A DNA stretch of 64,000 nucleotides from contig NZ_STGW01000007.1 of NCBI RefSeq assembly GCF_004912195.1, positions 380 to 64,379 of the forward strand. Reading direction: 5' to 3'. Under the pieces are notes generated by a model. That model was not told where the DNA came from and made no database searches. It saw nothing but the letters and a program-made list of their open reading frames with translations. Positions 8,830 through 19,084 of the stretch are shown here, piece by piece; within the stretch, counting starts at the first letter, position 1; the number at the start of each line of letters is the position of its first letter. Position numbers and translations under genes: made by a program. The stretch comes from Nocardioides caeni (GTDB lineage: Bacteria; Actinomycetota; Actinomycetes; Propionibacteriales; Nocardioidaceae).

Positions 8830-8943
8830 TCAGCCCTGGCGCTGCTTGTGGCGCGGGTTCTCGCAGATCACCATGACGCGGCCGTGGCGACGGATCACCT
8901 TGCACTTGTCACAGATCTTCTTCACGCTCGGGTTGACCTTCAT
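8830..8943 (-). CDS. rpmJ: 50S ribosomal protein L36 (zinc-binding type)
   Basis: Tiny 37-residue protein L36, running from [15 protein letters not shown] to a basic end. The Cys-x2-Cys pair, a third Cys and a His form the zinc ribbon of the C+ type. A genome of this group often carries a second zinc-free copy induced by zinc starvation, which is not in this window. AAAGGGCTGAC precedes the ATG. It follows infA by 42 nt. Confidence 0.95.
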   Translation of the reverse strand: MKVNPSVKKICDKCKVIRRHGRVMVICENPRHKQRQG

Positions 8944-8985
8944 GTCAGCCCTTTCTTGCTAGTGGCGGGACAGGTGAGCGGTGGC

Positions 8986-9207
8986 TCACTTGTAGCGGTA
9001 GACGATCCGCCCGCGAGACAGGTCGTAGGGCGAGAGCTCCACCACCACGCGGTCCTCGGGGAGGATCCGGATGTAGTGCTGACGCATCTTTCCGCTGATG
9101 TGAGCGAGGACCTTGTGGCCGTTGCTCAGCTCGACGCGGAACATGGCGTTCGGAAGGGCCTCCACGACGGAGCCCTCCATCTCGATGACGCCTTCTTTCT
9201 TCGCCAT
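8986..9207 (-). CDS. infA: Translation initiation factor IF-1
   Basis: IF-1, 73 residues and a single OB (S1-like) fold. It binds the 30S A site and assists IF-2 and IF-3 at initiation. The start [12 protein letters not shown] at 9207 gives the canonical length; the reading frame stays open for 39 more codons upstream, but that part has no family similarity. First gene of the infA-rpmJ-rpsM-rpsK-rpsD-rpoA-rplQ transcript, with a promoter about 120 nt upstream. Confidence 0.97.
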   Translation of the reverse strand: MAKKEGVIEMEGSVVEALPNAMFRVELSNGHKVLAHISGKMRQHYIRILPEDRVVVELSPYDLSRGRIVYRYK

Positions 9208-9327
9208 GCCGTCCTTCTGGTTGGGGATGTCTACCGGCGGTCCGGGAACCTCCGTGCCACGCTGCGTGACGCGGTGGACCTCGCAGGGCGTGCACCACAC
9301 ACGGAACCCACGTTGGACCGACACGCC

Positions 9328-9333
9328 AGTCTA
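9328..9333 (-). promoter_or_regulatory. -10 box of the infA-rplQ operon promoter
   Basis: TAGACT on the minus strand matches the actinobacterial primary sigma -10 well. It would give a 5' leader of about 115 nt before infA. The -35 region overlaps the 3' end of the oxidoreductase gene and is not clear. Confidence 0.4.
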
Positions 9334-9354
9334 TGGTCCGGCGCGTCGCAGGAA

Positions 9355-10404
9355 CTAATCGGCGAGGAGCTGCAGCGTGCGCTCGCGCGCCCTGGCGGAG
9401 CGGGGGTCGGCGCCCGCGAAGGCCGACCCGACGGGGTTGACCATCACCTCGTCCACGCCGTACGACGCCGCGAGGTCGGCCAGCTGCGCGCGGGCCGTGG
9501 CCGGGTCGCCGATCACCCAGCGCCGGCGCATCGCCTCGACGAGCTCGTCGTGGCCCGGCGGCAGGCCCGCGTCGACGATGGTCTCGGCGTCCTCGACGAG
9601 CCGCTGGGCCGCCAGGGGCGCGCCGGTGCGCAGGGACAGCATCTGCAGCAGCTGCGGCAGCGCCAGGCGGTGGGCCTCCTCGGCGGTGTCGGCCACGGAG
9701 ACGTTGACGGTGAGGAATGTCCGGGGCTCGTCGAGGAGGTCGGAGGGCTGGAAGGTGGAGCGGTAGAGGTCGAGCGCCTCCGCCGTTCCGGAGCCCGAGA
9801 AGTGGTGGGCGAAGACGTAGGGCATCCCCTTCGCCGCCGCCATCCGGGCGGAGTAGTCCGAGGAGCCGAGCAGCCAGATCTCGGGCACGCTCGTCGCCCC
9901 GGGCGTGGCCCGCAGGACGTGCTGGCGGCCCCGGAGGGCCAACCCGACGCCGGCAGGCTCCATCATGGCGAGCACGTTGTCGACGTACTCCGGGAAGCGG
10001 GTGACGGCCTCGTCGCTCACGCCGCCGGCGCCGTGCCGCAGCGCCCAGCTGGTCACCGGGTCGCTGCCCGGCGCTCGACCGATGCCGAGGTCGATGCGGC
10101 CGGGGAAGGCGGCTTCGAGGAGGGCGAACTGCTCGGCGACCACCAGCGGGGCGTGGTTGGGGAGCATCACTCCCCCGGAGCCGACCCGGATCCGCTCGGT
10201 GGCGGAGGCGATGAGACCGATGAGGACCGGCGGGTTGGTCGCCGCGACGGCCGGCATGTTGTGGTGCTCGGCGATCCAGTAGCGGCGGTAGCCGAGTCGG
10301 TCGGCCGCGCGGGCGAGGTCGAGGGTGGCGGCGAGGGCGTCGGCCGACGTCTGGTCGCTGCGCACCGGGACGAGGTCGAGGACGGAGAGGGCGAGATCAG
10401 GCAT
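9355..10404 (-). CDS. LLM class flavin-dependent oxidoreductase (luciferase family, group 1)
   Basis: Protein of 349 residues with the bacterial luciferase TIM-barrel fold that uses reduced FMN or F420. The N-terminal LSVLDLVPV, the conserved [11 protein letters not shown] block (about residues 40-50), [13 protein letters not shown] and [12 protein letters not shown] match the MsnO8/TIGR03558 subgroup. The substrate is unknown. Start ATG 10404 was chosen because it opens the family N-terminus; the open frame upstream is antisense to the ABC transporter. It is transcribed divergently from that exporter with an 87-nt gap. Confidence 0.85.
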   Translation of the reverse strand: MPDLALSVLDLVPVRSDQTSADALAATLDLARAADRLGYRRYWIAEHHNMPAVAATNPPVLIGLIASATERIRVGSGGVMLPNHAPLVVAEQFALLEAAFPGRIDLGIGRAPGSDPVTSWALRHGAGGVSDEAVTRFPEYVDNVLAMMEPAGVGLALRGRQHVLRATPGATSVPEIWLLGSSDYSARMAAAKGMPYVFAHHFSGSGTAEALDLYRSTFQPSDLLDEPRTFLTVNVSVADTAEEAHRLALPQLLQMLSLRTGAPLAAQRLVEDAETIVDAGLPPGHDELVEAMRRRWVIGDPATARAQLADLAASYGVDEVMVNPVGSAFAGADPRSARARERTLQLLAD

Positions 10405-10479
10405 CGAGGACCCAAGGCTCGCGAGGGCGCTGACATTCCCGACGGCGCCGGTGGACGGGCCACGCAGCCGCTCGTTGGC

Positions 10480-10485
10480 TACGGT
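10480..10485 (+). promoter_or_regulatory. -10 box of a probably leaderless ABC exporter promoter
   Basis: TACGGT ends 6 nt before the ATG at 10492, and no Shine-Dalgarno sequence is present. Confidence 0.35.
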
Positions 10486-10491
10486 CGACCC

Positions 10492-11373
10492 ATGCTCGAG
10501 GTGATCGGCCTGACCCGTCGCTTCGGCGACCTGCTGGCCGTCGACGACGTGTCCTTCTCGGTGCCGGCAGGCGGCCTGACCGGGTTCGTCGGCGGCAACG
10601 GCGCCGGCAAGACCACCACCATGCGGATGGTGATGGGCGTGCTCGCGCGCCACGCCGGCGAGGTGACCTGGCAGGGTCGGCCGGTGACGGACGAGGACCG
10701 GCGCCGTTTCGGCTACATGCCCGAGGAGCGTGGCCTCTATCCGAAGCAGGCGATCCTGGACCAGCTCGTCTATCTCGCCCGCCTGCGCGGTCTCGACGCA
10801 AGTCGCGCGCGCACCGAGATCGGCGAGCTGCTCGAGCGGTTCGGCCTCGGTGGTCGGACCAGCGACCCGCTGGAGAAGCTGTCGCTGGGCAATCAGCAAC
10901 GGGTGCAGATCGTCGCCGCCCTCGTCCCACGACCCGACGCGCTGATCCTCGACGAGCCGTTCTCCGGGCTGGACCCGACGGCCATCGAGGCCATGGCCGA
11001 TCTGTTGCGCGAGCGCGCCGCCGAGGGCGTGCCGGTCGTCTTCTCCTCCCACCAGCTCGACCTCGTCGACCGTCTCTGCGACCGGCTGGTGGTGATGGCG
11101 CGCGGCCGCGTGGCCGCCCAGGGCACGGCCGACGAGCTGCGGGCCGGTGCGCCGGTGCGCTACCGACTGCGGCTGGAGGCGGACGCCGGCTGGACGGCCG
11201 AGGTCCCGGGCATCTCGCTGCGCGAGCACGACGGCGTCGACGCACTGGTCGAGGTGGCCGAGGCCGGCGCGGAGCAGGAGCTGCTGCGGCAGGCGAGCGC
11301 CCGCGGCGCGGTCCTGGACTTCGGCCGGGTGGTTCCCCGGCTCAGCGAGATCTACCGCGAGGTGACGGCATGA
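10492..11373 (+). CDS. ABC transporter ATP-binding protein (NatA-like)
   Basis: Cytoplasmic ATPase subunit of 293 residues of an ABC-2 type exporter. Walker [10 protein letters not shown] (34-42), the signature region LSLGNQQRV, Walker [13 protein letters not shown] and the H-loop [12 protein letters not shown] are all intact. The signature has LSLGN rather than LSGGQ, a variant common in NatA/DrrA-type ATPases. A 75-residue C-terminal extension follows, as in DrrA-like proteins. The stop codon overlaps the start of the permease gene (ATGA), so the two are translationally coupled. Substrate unknown; Na+ export and drug export are both possible. Confidence 0.9.
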   Translation: MLEVIGLTRRFGDLLAVDDVSFSVPAGGLTGFVGGNGAGKTTTMRMVMGVLARHAGEVTWQGRPVTDEDRRRFGYMPEERGLYPKQAILDQLVYLARLRGLDASRARTEIGELLERFGLGGRTSDPLEKLSLGNQQRVQIVAALVPRPDALILDEPFSGLDPTAIEAMADLLRERAAEGVPVVFSSHQLDLVDRLCDRLVVMARGRVAAQGTADELRAGAPVRYRLRLEADAGWTAEVPGISLREHDGVDALVEVAEAGAEQELLRQASARGAVLDFGRVVPRLSEIYREVTA

Positions 11374-12551
11374 CCACCCCGAACCCCCCGGTCTGGCGGG
11401 TCGTCGCAGCGCGGGAGGTCGCGGTCAAGCTGAAGGACAAGTCCTTCGTGCTGGGCTCGCTGACGACGCTGGCGATCATCGTCGCGCTCATCGGACTGCA
11501 GGTCTTCCTCGACAGCCGGACCGACACCCACGACATCGCGGCGACCACGCCGGAGGCCGGACGCCTGGTCGAGGCGATCGCCGCGGCCGCACCCGAGATC
11601 CAGGACGGCGTCGCGATCACCCTTGTCGAGGAGGACGACGATGGGGCCGCGCGCTCCGCCGTCGACGACGAGGACGTGGACGCCTGGCTGACCCAGGACG
11701 ACGACGGCGGCTGGCGACTGGTGACCAAGGACGACGCAGACTCCACGCTGCTCACCATCATCGAGAGCGTCGTCCGGGCCGAGGTGCTCGCGACCAACGC
11801 CGAGGACGCCGGCACGAGCGTCGCCGAGCTGACCGCCGGCACCGAGCTGACGACCGAACAGCTCGAGGGAAACCCCGAGCTCTCCGAGCTCCAGGACATC
11901 CTCGGCTTCGCGCTGGCGTTCATGTTCTACCTCGCCTCGATCATCTTCGGGATGACGCTGGCCCAGAGCATCACCGAGGAGAAGCAGTCCCGCATCGTCG
12001 AGATGATCGCGGCCGCCGTACCACTGCGGCAGCTGCTCGCCGGCAAGATCGTGGGCAACACGGTGCTGGCGGTGGCGCAGATGGCGATCTATGTCGCGAT
12101 CGGGCTGGTGGGGTTGAGCTTCACCAGCTTCGGCGACCTGGTCCCGGGCGTGACCGGCACGATGGTGGGGTTCCTCGCCTTCTTCCTCGTCGGCTTCCTG
12201 GCCCTGTCCTGCCTCTGGGCGGTGGCCGGCGCCCTGGCCAGCCGCAACGAGGACCTGCAGTCCACCTCGACCCCGGTCACGATGCTGCTGATGCTGGTCT
12301 TCCTCGGCTCCGCCTTCCTCGAGGGACGATGGGAGACGATCGGCTCGTTCATCCCGCCGCTGTCGGCGGTCGCCATGCCGGTCCGTCTCGTCAACGAGGA
12401 CGCCACGTGGTGGGAGGCGGCGATCGCCCTCGGGCTGCTCCTCGCCCTCGCAGCGGCGCTGGTGGCGATCGCCGAGCGGATCTATCGCCGTGCGCTCATG
12501 CAGACTGGCGGCAAGCTGTCGATGCGACAGGCCTGGCAGCTCGAGGAATGA
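11370..12551 (+). CDS. ABC transporter permease (NatB/ABC-2 type)
   Basis: Membrane subunit of 393 residues. One transmembrane helix at about 30-50 is followed by a large acidic extracytoplasmic loop (about 50-170, rich in Asp, Glu, Thr, Ala). Five to six helices then occupy about 175-370. The [20 protein letters not shown] segment after the second helix is the hallmark of the NatB/ABC2_membrane_3 family. Partner of the ATPase gene just upstream. The gene converges on the FHA-ABC protein with only 5 nt between stop codons. Confidence 0.88.
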   Translation: MTTPNPPVWRVVAAREVAVKLKDKSFVLGSLTTLAIIVALIGLQVFLDSRTDTHDIAATTPEAGRLVEAIAAAAPEIQDGVAITLVEEDDDGAARSAVDDEDVDAWLTQDDDGGWRLVTKDDADSTLLTIIESVVRAEVLATNAEDAGTSVAELTAGTELTTEQLEGNPELSELQDILGFALAFMFYLASIIFGMTLAQSITEEKQSRIVEMIAAAVPLRQLLAGKIVGNTVLAVAQMAIYVAIGLVGLSFTSFGDLVPGVTGTMVGFLAFFLVGFLALSCLWAVAGALASRNEDLQSTSTPVTMLLMLVFLGSAFLEGRWETIGSFIPPLSAVAMPVRLVNEDATWWEAAIALGLLLALAAALVAIAERIYRRALMQTGGKLSMRQAWQLEE

Positions 12552-12556
12552 CCGGG

Positions 12557-15106
12557 TCAGTCGTCCGCGGTCGCCGAGCGCCGGGCGAGGACCAGGCCGA
12601 TGCCGAAGGCCATCAGACCGAGGACACCCAGCACCATCAGGTCCATCAGGTAGTGGCCGGCACCGGCACGGATGATCCAGTCCTCGGGGTCGTCGCCGAC
12701 CTTCGGCGGCAGCTCCATCGCCGACGCGCTCGCGGCGTAGCCCCAGCGTGACGGCGCGAGCCACGCGATCTGCTCGAGCAGCGCGCGGCCGGCCACCTGG
12801 AAGAGGGCACCGGACAGCACGAGCTGGAGCATCACGACCCCGACCAGTGCCGGCATCGTCTGCTCGTTGCTGGTGACGACCGCGGAGAGCGCAAGGCCGA
12901 CGACGGCCATCGTGAACGCCAGGGCCCCGATGGCGATGGCGACCCGGACGGTGCCGAGGCCACCGTCGGCACCCGGGGCGCCGACCGTGGCGAGGAAGGT
13001 GACGACCAGACCCTGCACGAACGCAGCAGTGCCGAGGACCATCACCTTGCTGGTGAAGTAGAGACCGGGCGAGAGGCCGACGGCGTACTCCCGCTTGAAG
13101 ATGGGTCTCTCCCCCACGAGCTCACGGATGGCGAGGGCCGTGCCCATCAGGCAGGCGGCGACGATGAGCACCGTCAGCCGGGTCTTGGCGTCGGCGGAGG
13201 ACTCCCCCGCCGCGGCCGCCTCCGCGACCGAGAAGCCGAAGTCGCCGGGCACGATGCGGCTGAGTCCGCCGAGGATCAGCGGGAGCAGGAGCAGCATGCC
13301 GAGGAGAAGGCGGTCGGCGAGCACGACGGCGAGGTTGCGCTTGACGAGGGTGGCGAGCTGGCGCGACGCCGACTGACGCGGCGGCGCGGGGACCCCGGCG
13401 CCGTATGACTGCTGCGGCATGGCGGAGGTGTCGACGGCGTGCTGCGGCACGGGGATGCGCTGCCACAGGTCCGGGTCGTCCAGCAGGTCGAACACCTCGG
13501 GATAGTTGGTCTTGCCGAAGTGGGCGAGCACGCCGCTGGGCGGACCGAAGTAGGCGATCCGGCCGCCCGGGGCGAGCACGAGCACGTTGTCGCACACGTC
13601 GAGGGCCAGGACGGAGTGCGTCACGACCATCACGACGCGGCCGTCGTCGGCCAGCCCGCGGAGCTGCTTCATGACCTCAAGGTCCAACCCGGGGTCGAGT
13701 CCCGAGGTCGGCTCGTCGAGGAAGAGCAACGGCGGCGCCGTCAGCAGCTCGGTGGCGATGGAGACCCGCTTGCGCTGACCTCCGGAGAGCTGGGTGCCGA
13801 TCCGGTTGTCCATCCGCTGCACCAGCTGCAGCTGGTGGGCGACCTGATCGACGCGTGCGTCCCACTCCTGCGCCGTGGTGTCGGGGGGCAGCCGCAGCTC
13901 GGCCGCGAACCGCAGGCCCTGCCGGACCTTCAGCTGCGGGTGCAGGATGTCCTGCTGCGGGACGAGGCCGATCTGGAAGCGCAGCTGGTCGTAGTGCTGA
14001 TAGAGGTCGTGTCCCTGCCAGATCACCCGTCCGTGGCTGGCCGGCTTCAGGCCGGTCAGGGCACCGAGCAGCGTCGACTTGCCTGCGCCGGACGGGCCGA
14101 TCACCGCGGTCAGGCTGCGGGACTCCAGCTTGAACGAGATGTTCTCGATCAGCCGTTTGCCACCGGCGACGACCTGGGTCAGCCCGTCGGCATAGAGGGT
14201 CAGCTCGTGCGCGGTCTGGGAGGCGACCAGCTGGTGCCCGTCCCAGCGGAAGGTCTGGTTGCCGACGATCACCTCGGAACCGACGGGCATCTGGACGGCG
14301 CCCTGGACCCGGTGGCCGTTGACGAAGGTGCCGTTGAACGAACCGAGGTCGTGCAGCACCGCCAGCGACGTCGCCGTCGGCGGGTCGAGGCGCGCATGCC
14401 GGCGGCTCACCAGCGCGTCGTCGAGCACGATGTCGTTGCCGTGGTCGCGGCCGATCGTCAGCGACCGACCGGCCTGCAGGTGCTGCGGCAGGACGACCGA
14501 GTGCCCGTGCGGCAGCTGCCCCGGAGGGAGTACGCCGGCAGGCCGCCAGGCGTCCGCGGGGGCTCCGCTGGCCGGGAGCTGCGGCGGCGGGAGGTTGCGC
14601 CAGAACTCCCCGGCCGGAGCCGGCTGGCCCTGCTGGCCCTGCTGACCCTGCTGGCCCTGATGGCTGGGGTGCCCGGCCGTGGACGGCGTTGCGGGCACCG
14701 GGCGGGAGGAGACCGGCGGCACCTGTGCTGACGGTGACGGTGCTGACGGTGACGGTGCGGACGGGGGCGCCTGCCGATAGGGCGGCGGCTGGGGCGCCGG
14801 GGCACCCGTCCCCTGCCCGACGAGCACGGTCAGGACGACGGCCTCACCTGCCGGACCGCCGAGGTTGAGGCTGACTGCTCCACCGGTGAGCGGCAGCCGG
14901 GTGACCCGCTGGCCCGCGACGAACGTGCCGTTGGTGCTCGCGTCGACCACGACCCAGGCGCCGTTCTCGACCTGCAGGAAGGCGTGGTGGCGCGAGGCGC
15001 GGACATCGGTCACGGGGACGTCGCAGTCGAGCTCTCGACCGATCACCACCCGTGGTCCGTCGAACGTGCGGGTCGTCCCCGACCACTGCACCTGGATTCG
15101 GTCCAC
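12557..15106 (-). CDS. FHA-FHA-ABC half transporter (Rv1747-like)
   Basis: Single 849-residue chain with two phosphothreonine-binding FHA domains, an ATPase and a permease. FHA1 (about 5-95) has IGRELD, SRHH and NGTF. A Pro/Gln/Ser linker follows (about 100-205). FHA2 (about 210-285) has IGRDHGND, SRRH and NGTF. The ABC domain (about 300-525) has Walker A GPSGAGKS, signature LSGGQRKR and Walker B FLDEPTSGLDP. Six to seven ABCG-type helices fill about 585-840. In M. tuberculosis Rv1747 the FHA domains are bound by phosphorylated threonines and PknF; no kinase gene is next to this copy. Start GTG with GAGGA 9 nt upstream. A cell-envelope glycolipid is a plausible cargo (inference). Confidence 0.88.
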   Translation of the reverse strand: MDRIQVQWSGTTRTFDGPRVVIGRELDCDVPVTDVRASRHHAFLQVENGAWVVVDASTNGTFVAGQRVTRLPLTGGAVSLNLGGPAGEAVVLTVLVGQGTGAPAPQPPPYRQAPPSAPSPSAPSPSAQVPPVSSRPVPATPSTAGHPSHQGQQGQQGQQGQPAPAGEFWRNLPPPQLPASGAPADAWRPAGVLPPGQLPHGHSVVLPQHLQAGRSLTIGRDHGNDIVLDDALVSRRHARLDPPTATSLAVLHDLGSFNGTFVNGHRVQGAVQMPVGSEVIVGNQTFRWDGHQLVASQTAHELTLYADGLTQVVAGGKRLIENISFKLESRSLTAVIGPSGAGKSTLLGALTGLKPASHGRVIWQGHDLYQHYDQLRFQIGLVPQQDILHPQLKVRQGLRFAAELRLPPDTTAQEWDARVDQVAHQLQLVQRMDNRIGTQLSGGQRKRVSIATELLTAPPLLFLDEPTSGLDPGLDLEVMKQLRGLADDGRVVMVVTHSVLALDVCDNVLVLAPGGRIAYFGPPSGVLAHFGKTNYPEVFDLLDDPDLWQRIPVPQHAVDTSAMPQQSYGAGVPAPPRQSASRQLATLVKRNLAVVLADRLLLGMLLLLPLILGGLSRIVPGDFGFSVAEAAAAGESSADAKTRLTVLIVAACLMGTALAIRELVGERPIFKREYAVGLSPGLYFTSKVMVLGTAAFVQGLVVTFLATVGAPGADGGLGTVRVAIAIGALAFTMAVVGLALSAVVTSNEQTMPALVGVVMLQLVLSGALFQVAGRALLEQIAWLAPSRWGYAASASAMELPPKVGDDPEDWIIRAGAGHYLMDLMVLGVLGLMAFGIGLVLARRSATADD
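14629..14762. repeat. Short tandem repeats coding the inter-FHA linker
   Basis: Two runs of near-identical 9-12-bp units, at about 14629-14665 (Gln-Gly-Gln repeats) and 14727-14762 (Ala-Pro-Ser repeats), encode low-complexity stretches of the linker between the FHA domains. They are likely to vary in copy number between strains. Confidence 0.6.
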
Positions 15107-15208
15107 TGGTGGTCATCCTCGTCGGTCGGCTCGGGAGCGGGCTTTCGGCCTTGAACACTAACGGATCAGGCCGGTGACCGAGATGAGTTCCGATGTCCGG
15201 CCGAGCCT

Positions 15209-16375
15209 TCACCCACCGGGCGGGGTGAAGCCGGTCACGCGGGCCATCGTGGTGAGCTTCGCGCCGGTCTCACGGACCTCAGCGGCTGGGTCCGACCCGG
15301 CGACGATGCCCGCGCCCGCGAAGAGCCGTAGTCGCTCGCCGTCGAGGACGGCGGCGCGGATGGTGATGGCGAACTCGCCGTCGCCGACGGCGTCGACCCA
15401 TCCGACGCAACCGGCGAACCAGTCGCGCAGGTCACCTTCGAGATCGGCGATCACGGCGTTGGCGGCGGCCGTCGGCACGCCACCCACGGCCGGCGTCGGG
15501 TGGAGCAGCTGGGCCAGCCGGAGTGCGCTGGGGCCCTCCGTGCCATCGGCCAGGCGGGCGCGGATCGGCGTGGCGAGGTGCCACACGGTGTCGGTCGACA
15601 TCAGCTCGGGCGTCGCGGGATGCTCGATCTCCACGCAGACGTCCTCCAGCGCGCGGACGATGGCCTCGACCACGAAGGCATGCTCGGCGAGGTCCTTGGC
15701 CGAGTCACGGAGCCCGTCGGCCCGCCGGGCGTCCTCGGTCGGATCATCCGACCGCGGCACCGAGCCGGCGAGCGGCGTGCAGGAGATCTCGCGTCCGGAG
15801 CGGCGCACGAGCAGCTCGGGGCTGGCGCCGACGAGGATCGGGCCGTCGAGGGGCGTCGCGCCGTCTGCGGTGCCGGCAACCAGGGGCACACTGAAGACGT
15901 AGCGGCCGGGCCGCGTCGTCAGCAGCCGGTCGATGATCTCGGCCGGCACCAGGCTGGGCGTGCTCACGACGTCGAGGCAGCGGCCCAGGACGACCTTGTG
16001 CAGGTCGCCCGCGGCGATCTTGTCGAGCGCAGCCTCGACCATCCCGGCGTACTGCTCCGGCGTGGGGAACTCGGTGACCTCGTAGCGGCGCTCGACCGCC
16101 TCGACAGGGTGCCGCCGCAGGGTGCGTTCGGCGCCCGTGACGACGTGCGCCAGCCCCGGTGCCCCGGCGGCGAACGACAGCGCGACGAGCGCCCGCTCCC
16201 CCGGCGCGAGAACGGCGCGGACCTCCTCAGCCCAGCCCGGGTCCGCGCCGTCGGGGGTCGACCACGTCCGCCGTACACCGTCGGCAACGTAGGCCAGCTC
16301 GCCGGAGGCGAAGAGGAGCGGCCGCTCGGCCAGCGCTGCCGGGGTGATCGGCGTCGGGTCGTCGCCCACGCTCAC
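15209..16375 (-). CDS. Isochorismate synthase
   Basis: Chorismate-utilising enzyme of 388 residues that converts chorismate to isochorismate for menaquinone (MenF) or for salicylate or catecholate siderophores. The C-terminal chorismate-binding domain shows KVVLGR, the PLAGSVPRSDDPTEDARR block, the catalytic HAFVVEAI Glu, and EFAITIRAAVLDG near the end. The start GTG at 16375 overlaps the map stop codon as GTGA, which fixes the start and suggests translational coupling. No other menaquinone or siderophore genes are adjacent, so the pathway cannot be told from context; menaquinone is the default in this group. Confidence 0.85.
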   Translation of the reverse strand: MSVGDDPTPITPAALAERPLLFASGELAYVADGVRRTWSTPDGADPGWAEEVRAVLAPGERALVALSFAAGAPGLAHVVTGAERTLRRHPVEAVERRYEVTEFPTPEQYAGMVEAALDKIAAGDLHKVVLGRCLDVVSTPSLVPAEIIDRLLTTRPGRYVFSVPLVAGTADGATPLDGPILVGASPELLVRRSGREISCTPLAGSVPRSDDPTEDARRADGLRDSAKDLAEHAFVVEAIVRALEDVCVEIEHPATPELMSTDTVWHLATPIRARLADGTEGPSALRLAQLLHPTPAVGGVPTAAANAVIADLEGDLRDWFAGCVGWVDAVGDGEFAITIRAAVLDGERLRLFAGAGIVAGSDPAAEVRETGAKLTTMARVTGFTPPGG

Positions 16376-17193
16376 TCGCCGCCGTAGGGGACGCCGAGCG
16401 CCTCGAGCCGCTCGCGACCGCCGTCCTCGGCGGTGAGCACCCAGACGCCGGTGTCGGTGAGGGCGAAGGTGTGCTCGAAGTGGGCGGCCCAGCTGCCGTC
16501 GGAGGTCACGACGGTCCACTCGTCGTCGGCGAGGTCGGTGCGCGGTCCACCGAGCGTGATCATCGGCTCGACCGCGAGTGCCATCCCCTGCTTGAGCCGC
16601 GGGCCGCGACCGGCACGTCCCTCGTTGGGGACGTCGGGGTCCATGTGCATCTCGCTGCCGATGCCGTGGCCGGTGTAGCCGCTGACGATGCCGTAGGCGC
16701 CGCGGGAGCGGACGTGGGACTCGACGGCGTGCGAGATGTCGCCGACCCGTCCGCCGACCGACGCGGCCGCGAGGCCGCGCCACAGCGACTCCTCGGTCAC
16801 CTGCATCAGCTCGGCGACCTCGGGGCGCACGTCTCCGACGGCGACAGTGATCGCGGCGTCACCGTGCCAGCCGGCCACGATCGCGCCACAGTCGATGGAG
16901 ATGATGTCGCCGTCGACGAGAGGGCGGTCGCCCGGGATGCCGTGCACCACCTCGTCGTTCACCGACGCACAGATGGTCGCCGGGAAGGGCGGATGCCCGT
17001 AGCCGAGGAACGACGGGGTCCCGCCGCCCGCGCGGATCGTCTCCTCCGCGAGCGCGTTCAGCTCCGCAGGGGTCACCCCGGCCCGCACGGCGTCGCGCAG
17101 CACGCCCAGGGTCTGGCCGACCAGGAGCCCCGCTGCGCGCATGGCGCGCACCTGCTCGGGACTCTTGATCTCGATCCGGTGGTCGAAGAACAC
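16372..17193 (-). CDS. map: Methionine aminopeptidase, type I
   Basis: Removes the initiator methionine from nascent proteins; binuclear metalloenzyme of 273 residues. Metal ligands are seen in ISIDCGAIVAGWHGDAA (two Asp), GHGIGSEMH (His), VEPMIT (Glu) and HFEHTFAL (Glu). It has the class Ia length plus a short N-terminal extension, with no zinc-finger or SH3-binding extension. It lies 11 nt after adk in the classic secY-adk-map order, and infA-rpmJ, which usually follow map, have been moved to the other ribosomal block. Confidence 0.95.
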   Translation of the reverse strand: MFFDHRIEIKSPEQVRAMRAAGLLVGQTLGVLRDAVRAGVTPAELNALAEETIRAGGGTPSFLGYGHPPFPATICASVNDEVVHGIPGDRPLVDGDIISIDCGAIVAGWHGDAAITVAVGDVRPEVAELMQVTEESLWRGLAAASVGGRVGDISHAVESHVRSRGAYGIVSGYTGHGIGSEMHMDPDVPNEGRAGRGPRLKQGMALAVEPMITLGGPRTDLADDEWTVVTSDGSWAAHFEHTFALTDTGVWVLTAEDGGRERLEALGVPYGGE

Positions 17194-17204
17194 CGCGGTG
17201 CGGC

Positions 17205-17777
17205 TCAGTCCTGGAGGTCGTCGAGGGCGGCGAAGATCCGCTGCTGGACCTCGTCGATCTCGCCCATGCCGTCGACGCGCACGACGATGCCACGCTCGTC
17301 GTAGACCGCGATCAGCGGCTCGGTCTCCTCGGCATAGACCTCGAGCCGACGCCGGATGACGTCCTCGGTGTCGTCGGCGCGACCCTCGATCTCGGCCCGC
17401 TTGAGCAGGCGAGCGACGACAGCCTCCTGGTCGACGGTCAGCACCAGGACGGCGTCCAGGTCGTGCTCTCCGGCCTTGAGCATGCCGTCGAGCTCGGCGA
17501 CCTGCGCGAGGGTGCGCGGGTAGCCGTCGAGGAGGAAGCCGCCTGCGGCGTCCGGCTCGGCGATCCGACTGCGGACCATGTTGTTGGTGACCTCGTCGGG
17601 GACGTACTCACCGGCGTCCATGTATCGCTTGGCCTCGACACCCAGCGGCGTGCCGCCGCTGACGTTGGCGCGGAAGATGTCGCCGGTCGAGACGGCCGGG
17701 ACGGAGAAGTGATCGGCAACAGCCTTCGCCTGGGTGCCCTTGCCGGCACCCGGCGGGCCCATGATCAGAAGCCTCAA
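17205..17777 (-). CDS. adk: Adenylate kinase (short-lid form)
   Basis: Interconverts ATP + AMP and 2 ADP; 190 residues. P-loop [10 protein letters not shown] (7-16), AMP-binding STGDIFR, the DGYPRTLAQ motif and a short lid near residues 125-135 (no zinc Cys) give the compact actinobacterial type. The TTG at 17777 was chosen: it yields [14 protein letters not shown], matching the family N-terminus, and overlaps the secY stop codon as TTGA. The internal ATG at 17762 would remove the first beta strand. Confidence 0.93.
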   Translation of the reverse strand: MRLLIMGPPGAGKGTQAKAVADHFSVPAVSTGDIFRANVSGGTPLGVEAKRYMDAGEYVPDEVTNNMVRSRIAEPDAAGGFLLDGYPRTLAQVAELDGMLKAGEHDLDAVLVLTVDQEAVVARLLKRAEIEGRADDTEDVIRRRLEVYAEETEPLIAVYDERGIVVRVDGMGEIDEVQQRIFAALDDLQD

Positions 17778-19084
17778 CGCAGGAATCCTTCGTAGTTGCG
17801 CTGCTGGAGCTGGCTCTCGATCTGCTTCACCGTGTCGAGTGCGACGCCGACCATGATCAGGATGGACGTTCCGCCGAACGGGAAGTTCTGGTTGGCCTCG
17901 ATCATCACGAACGCGATCAGCGGGACGAGGGAGATCATGCCGAGGTAGAGAGCGCCCGGGAGCGTGATGCGGGACAGGACGTAGGACAGGTAGTCCTGGG
18001 TCGGCTTGCCCGCCCGGATCCCGGGGATGAAGCCGCCGTACTTCTTCATGTTGTCGGCCACCTCTTGCGGGTTGAAGGTGATCGACACGTAGAAGTAGGT
18101 GAAGAAGATGATGAGGAGGAAGTACGCCGCCATGTGGGCCGGGTGGCTCTGGTCGACGAAGTACTTGTTGAGCAGCTCGATCGCGCGGTTGGGGTCCGGG
18201 TTGTTCTGGTTGAACTGGACCGCCATCGCCGGCAGGTAGAGCAGCGAGGACGCGAAGATGACAGGGATGATGCCGGCCTGGTTGACCTTCAACGGGATGT
18301 AGGTCGAGGAGCCGCCGAACATCTTGCGCCCGACCATCCGGCGCGCGTACTGCACGGGGATCCGGCGCTGGGCCTGCTCGATGAAGATGACGGCCGCGAC
18401 GATGACCAGACCGATCGCGATGACAACACTGAAGACCCACCAGCCCTGGGTGATCTTCACCTGCCACAGCGAGGCCGGGAAGGTCGCGATCACCTGGCAG
18501 AAGATCAGGATCGACATGCCGTTGCCGACGCCACGCTCGGTGATCAGCTCACCGAGCCACATGATGACGGCCGTGCCGGCGGTCATCGTGACGACGAGCA
18601 CCAGGAACGCCTGGGTGCCGCTGTCGTGCAGCAGGTCCAGCGTGCACCCGGTCAGCAGGTTGCCGCTGCGCGCGAGCGCGACGATGCCGGTCGCCTGCAG
18701 CACGGCCAGGCCCAGGGTGAGGTAGCGCGTGTACTGCGTGATCTTCGTCTGACCGGCCTGGCCCTCCTTCTTGAGGGCTTCGAGGCGCGGGATCACGACG
18801 ACGAGCAGCTGCAGGATGATGCTCGCGGTGATGTAGGGCATGATGCCGAGCGCGAAGATCGTCAGCTGGAGCAGCGCACCACCCGAGAACAGGTTCACCA
18901 GACTGTAGAGACTGGCGTTCTCGCCGTTCTGGGCGATGTCGATGCACTTCTCCACGTTGGAGACGTGGACACCGGGAGCAGGGATCTGCGAGCCGGCCCG
19001 GAAGATCACGATGACCAGCAGGACGAACAGCAGCTTGCGCCGCAGGTCCGGGGTCCGGAAGGCGTTCACGAACGCGCTGAGCAC
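17774..19084 (-). CDS. secY: Preprotein translocase subunit SecY
   Basis: Channel-forming subunit of the SecYEG translocon, 436 residues with ten transmembrane helices. The N-terminus [19 protein letters not shown], the plug-region segment [15 protein letters not shown] and the cytosolic loop [19 protein letters not shown] are typical. Start GTG 19084 has AGAGGAC upstream. First gene of the secY-adk-map-isochorismate synthase group. A 207-nt gap with strong hairpins separates it from rplO. Confidence 0.97.
   Translation of the reverse strand: MLSAFVNAFRTPDLRRKLLFVLLVIVIFRAGSQIPAPGVHVSNVEKCIDIAQNGENASLYSLVNLFSGGALLQLTIFALGIMPYITASIILQLLVVVIPRLEALKKEGQAGQTKITQYTRYLTLGLAVLQATGIVALARSGNLLTGCTLDLLHDSGTQAFLVLVVTMTAGTAVIMWLGELITERGVGNGMSILIFCQVIATFPASLWQVKITQGWWVFSVVIAIGLVIVAAVIFIEQAQRRIPVQYARRMVGRKMFGGSSTYIPLKVNQAGIIPVIFASSLLYLPAMAVQFNQNNPDPNRAIELLNKYFVDQSHPAHMAAYFLLIIFFTYFYVSITFNPQEVADNMKKYGGFIPGIRAGKPTQDYLSYVLSRITLPGALYLGMISLVPLIAFVMIEANQNFPFGGTSILIMVGVALDTVKQIESQLQQRNYEGFLR

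Noticed and set aside
17205..17762. adk starting at the internal ATG 17762
   Set aside because: It would remove the beta strand before the P-loop; the TTG at 17777 restores the family N-terminus and couples with secY.
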